Source: Rhineura floridana
Lineage: Eukaryota; Chordata; Lepidosauria; Squamata; Rhineuridae
DNA length: 64,000 bases
Direction of reading: 5' to 3'
NCBI RefSeq assembly: GCF_030035675.1
Contig: NC_084482.1
Coordinates: forward strand, 223,554,943-223,618,942
The translations under genes and the position numbers were made by a program. This document shows, piece by piece, positions 60,579 through 64,000 of the stretch; position 1 is the first letter of the stretch, and the number at the start of each line of letters is the position of its first letter. The notes beneath the pieces are model-generated. The model saw only the letters and a list, made by a program, of their open reading frames with translations, ran no database searches and had not been told where the DNA came from.

Positions 60579-60579
60579 C

Positions 60580-61760
60580 AAGGGCTTTGATCTTCCCCTC
60601 CAACACACTCCCAATTGGGGGGGGGGTCTGGAGAAGCCCCTCCCCCCACAACAAAAGTCCAACTGAGGAGGGGGCATTTCCCTACTTATTTCCTCCAGCT
60701 TGTGTCTGGGGTCTTTTCAGAAGGCCAGGAAGAGCCTGTTCTGTTTCAGCACCCCGCTTTAGGGTCTTTCCTCTAGCTCTGGGGCACAAAGGTATCACAG
60801 CCCCCCCTTCCCCCAACGTGCACCCCCATAAGGCTGCTTCCTTCCTGCCAAGGCAAACCCCATTGAACAGCCCCATATCTATGGATTCCAAGAGGTGGAC
60901 TGGGATGTGGGGGGGGGACTCTTTTCTCTTCCCCAGCACATCCTTGGCTCCCCACTCTCCCCCCAACGCCCCGCCTCCGCGTCTCACCAGGCCGGTTTCC
61001 CTCCCCAGACGCGACGCCTCCGTCTTCTCTCCGGCTCCAAAGGTCTCTCGCCCAGCTCGGGGCCACCAGCGTCGCGCCGACGAGGCCCCCTTTCCCGGCT
61101 GCGTGTCCCCCTGCCGGGCGGCGGCGATTCAGCGGGGAATGGGAGCGGGTTGATCTGCAGGGAAGGGAGGGGGCGGCTTCAAAACAAAGGATCTGGCCAC
61201 CGAGACCCTGCCGCGGTGGGGGGGGGCACTTTGCAGCAGGACTTGCATGGAGGGGGGAGGGGTTGCAAGGGAGACGCTGCCGCAGCTCCTGCCGCGCTTT
61301 GCAGCAAGCCCCCCCCCCCGGCCTGGGGATTCCCTGATGGAAATTGGGAGGAGAGTGGGGGGGGCTCTTCTTTTTCCCTCCACCCCCCAATTCTTTTTCT
61401 CCCTCCTTCTGTCCCGCCCCCGTTGTGGATTCATGGGGGGGGTCAAATGCACCCCACCCCCGGGGTCCTCTGCGCCTGGTCTCGACCTAGCCGGAAGGCT
61501 GAATGGTGACAGCATTCCCAGCTGCAAAACTGAAGATTTCGGCCGGGAGGGGGCAAAGGCGCCCTCCTGTCTCTCCCTCTCCCTTGTCTACGCTCGCTGC
61601 GGGACCTTCCCCGCTGTTGGGTGGGGGCTCCAGCTGCTCCGGGGAACCTTGGGGGGCACACTTGACGAGGGTGGGCACCCCCTACTGGACCCCCCCCCGC
61701 ACTTCCAGCTCTTTCCATCCTGGGGTCCGCTATTCTTCTTTGTCCGGCGCTGAAAGGGTG
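60580..61760. promoter_or_regulatory. CpG-rich block, possible promoter island
   Basis: About 1.2 kb of GC- and CpG-rich DNA with many C and G homopolymers (ggggggggg at 60618-60626, cccccccccccgg near 61310). The densest CpG part is 61000-61250 (agcgtcgcgccgacgaggcc, gccgggcggcggcgattc). Long frames on both strands look like composition artefacts, since they lack known domains. A promoter for a gene starting here or beyond the window is the simplest reading. Confidence 0.5.
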
Positions 61761-61962
61761 TTAAGGGGATATGGAGCGACAGACTGGGTCGCAGAGGACA
61801 ACAGCAGTTCCACTGCCGAGAAAGGCGCTGCACACCCGGTGGTGACTGGCTGCTGTAAAACATCTTCCCTTTTTTAGTACAAGCAGGCTCTCCAGCCATA
61901 AAATGAGGAAAAATCAATATAATCGATAATTGGTAATCAATAGCCTGATAGGCTATCATCTA

Positions 61963-62539
61963 CAGTGCCGTGAAAAAGTATTGGCCCGCTGTCTACTTTT
62001 CTGCGCGGTTGCATATTTGTGGCACTGAATGTTACCAGATTATGAACAAAACCTAATATTAGGGAAAAGGGAACCTGAGTGAACAAGTAACACAAAATTC
62101 TGATATTTATTTATTTAAGAAAGTTAAGCAACACCCAATGCCCCTGTGTGAAAAAAAAATAATTGCCCCCTTAGACTCAAAACCTGGTTAGGCCACCTTT
62201 AGAAGCAATGACACTGATTGTATGCCTTCTAAGTTAAATTTTACCTTTGTAGTCCCTTTAGTACCACTCCTTATATATATATGTGTGTGTGTGTTGTATT
62301 TTATGTATTTTAATTTATTTTTATGTTTCTTCTGATTTTACTGTTGACAATTTTATTACGTACGTATTTTATTTTTGTAAGCCGCCCTGAGTGCCCTATT
62401 ATGGGGTAGAAGGGCGGGATAGAAATATTTTAAGATAAAAAATAAAATGACTGTAGTCAAACGCTTCCTGCAGTTCCTGATCAGTCTCTCACAGCACTGT
62501 GAAAATCAGACAGGGGGCAAATACTTTTTCACAGCACTG
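61963..62539. mobile_element. Tc1/mariner-like element holding an L2 tail
   Basis: Ends CAGTGCCGTGAAAAAGTATT and AATACTTTTTCACAGCACTG form a 20-bp inverted repeat with TA on each side (61961-61962, 62540-62541). The inner ends gcccgctgtct and agacagggggc extend it. An L2 3' end interrupts the centre. No transposase frame remains. Confidence 0.85.
62270..62450 (+). mobile_element. L2 3' end nested in the Tc1 element
   Basis: It carries a (TATG/GTGT) run, T-rich sequence and the L2 terminus taagccgccctgagtgcc then gggcgggatagaaatatt. The A-rich end is at about 62450. Borders approximate. Confidence 0.7.
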
Positions 62540-62541
62540 TA

Positions 62542-63077
62542 GGAGAGATGAGTTTTACATCCCTGGGAATGTAAACCTTGGAATCCAAATCAGCCACAAC
62601 TCCTACCTTCAACAGCTGTATATGGAAAGGTAGACTACACTGCAGGGCTGTCGCACACTGCCTGAAAAATCTCAGAGTAACAAGCAGGGAGAGAAGGCAC
62701 AATACTTTCAGAGAGTGAAGCCTACAAAATTCCCATCGTTTCGTAGGTTTTCTGTCCATCACAGAATTATTTCAACAAAACATATCAGGCATGAATCAGG
62801 GAACAGTATGACAACAAAACATATCAGGCATGAATCAGGGAATTAGAACAATATCAAACATGCACACATGCAACATACAGGGGGGGAAATAAAGCAAAAA
62901 GGTTAAGCATGGGTAATAAGTTCTAGAGGCCATTCAGGCGTAACAATTTAACGTAGCATCTTTTCACCAACCTGTAACTAAACCGTGTCTGCAAGCAAAT
63001 CTTCACTAATTTGTTACGAAGTGTGCAGTTTGCTCCCAGGCTTGTGATTCTCACATGCAATCTGACACTCCATTTTA
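62542..63077. other. Unassigned stretch
   Basis: No gene recognised. A 26-base phrase around caacaaaacatatcaggcatg is repeated in tandem at about 62775-62840. Confidence 0.3.
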
Positions 63078-63266
63078 GGGATCATAGAATCACAGAAGAG
63101 TTGGAAGGGGCCTGTAAAGCCATCAAGTCCAACCCCCTGCTCAATGCTGGAATCCAACTTAACGCATCCCCGACAGGTGGCTGTCCAGCTGCCTCTTGAA
63201 GGCCTCTTAAGTGTTGGAGAGCCCACCACCTCCCTAAGTCATCGGTTCCATTGTTGTACCGCTCTA
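63078..63266 (-). mobile_element. CR1 LINE 3' end
   Basis: The plus strand reads gggatcatagaatcacagaa, gccatcaagtccaaccccct and ctgcctcttgaaggcctctt, the reverse complement of the CR1 end seen at 37251-37686. Confidence 0.88.
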
Positions 63267-63399
63267 ACAGGATCTTTTGACATTGAGATCTTTTGACTGG
63301 ACACACTGTAGAGTTTTGCACCCCAAGAATTAACACAGACACAAAGATAAAACAAAATTTATTATCTAATGGGAATTAGCACATTTACAACATGGATTA

Positions 63400-63620
63400 A
63401 ACTAGAAGTTCCCAAATGTCCCCCCCTGACCACTTTTAAATTGATGAGGGTCTTGACAGACCACTTGGTGATTTTTCTGCCTGTTGTAGCAATGTGCTAT
63501 ACTAGATACTGTAACTGTATTTTTAGAATTTGTATTTTTACAGACATGCTGCAGACCACCTGAATAAATCTCACAGACTCCTGGTGGCCCACAGACCACA
63601 GTTTGGCAAACCCTGTATTA
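63400..63620 (-). mobile_element. Probable MITE
   Basis: The minus strand reads tttgccaaactgtggtctgt with gggccaccaggagtctgtg, and the other end has agttcccaaatgtcc. This is a pattern of a common non-autonomous DNA transposon in reptiles. Borders and target duplication not resolved. Confidence 0.35.
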
Positions 63621-64000
63621 AACCAAAGTGATAAAAAGCCCACTGATGCTTGGCTGAGTTTGGGAGAGTTTAAAAACAATACTGTACAAGTGTTATTAAA
63701 AATATTCCTGGATACACATAGGAAAACTAGAATGGACATTAATGCTTTTCCTTGTTCCTCAAGGCTGTGGTCTGTTGGATTAGATGATTTCTTTAGCACA
63801 GGAGCTAAGGGCAGCCTCTGACAGAAGACAAGACGGGGGTCCATCAGAAACATTTTTGTGCAGAGAGAAATGACATCCCTTGGGTTTCCCAAGATTCCTC
63901 AATGCAGAGATGAAAAACACCATCTCGTATGCTTGAGTTGGGCCTGCAAATTTACATAAAAACCAAGACTGTAAACCCTGCCGTCTTGACAGTGAACAGG

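Noticed and set aside
60895-61509. Long overlapping frames on both strands in the CpG-rich block
   Set aside because: High GC content removes stops in all frames. The products are proline, arginine and serine rich without domains or splice evidence.

Overview
The window looks like nuclear DNA from a squamate reptile, most likely a lizard. The grounds are dense Sauria-type tRNA SINEs, many BovB (RTE) 3' ends, CR1 and L2 LINEs, hAT, Tc1 and pogo MITEs, and a vomeronasal type-2 receptor (V2R) gene with the usual six-exon structure. The species cannot be named from sequence alone.

Two host genes can be assembled by hand, both on the minus strand. (1) A complete V2R receptor runs from 38009 down to 6500. 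Its six coding exons (37798-38009, 27939-28230, 23745-24551, 21923-22150, 19792-19918, 6500-7410) all have GT/AG borders and matching phases, and join into 2577 nt (858 aa) without a stop. (2) A KRAB zinc-finger-type gene runs from 53163 down to 47664. Six exons join in frame into 1437 nt (478 aa). Its final zinc-finger block holds one intact C2H2 finger, then passes without a break into a Myb/SANT-like (trihelix) DNA-binding domain and a proline-rich tail. I know of no such KRAB-C2H2-Myb/SANT order. A third host relic is a V2R exon 4 pseudogene on the plus strand (43602-44273), split by a pogo/Tigger-like MITE.

Most of the rest is mobile DNA, often nested. From left to right: a CpG-rich edge (1-545); a 3.24 kb terminal-inverted-repeat element (1181-4420); the V2R last exon; a nearly full-length CR1 with an intact 963-codon ORF2 (7978-12310); a second, 4.21 kb member of the TIR family (13858-18071); a four-headed tandem SINE with a solo LTR inside it (18186-19517); V2R exons 5 to 2; an L2 inserted into a BovB (29966-34225); V2R exon 1; a broken Ty3/Gypsy integrase region (41765-43300); pyrimidine-rich minisatellites (45409-46070); the KRAB/Myb gene and its SINEs; further BovB ends; a second CpG-rich block (60580-61760); and a Tc1/mariner-like element holding an L2 tail (61963-62539).

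The strongest candidates for something undescribed are the KRAB-ZnF-Myb/SANT fusion gene and the TIR family with AGGGTTGCCAGGT ends. Both copies of that family lie between near-perfect 10-bp direct repeats and share their end modules but not their interiors. One carries DNA similar to a V2R intron, so sequence capture in the manner of Mutator-like elements is possible. All calls rest on reading the sequence; no database search was run.
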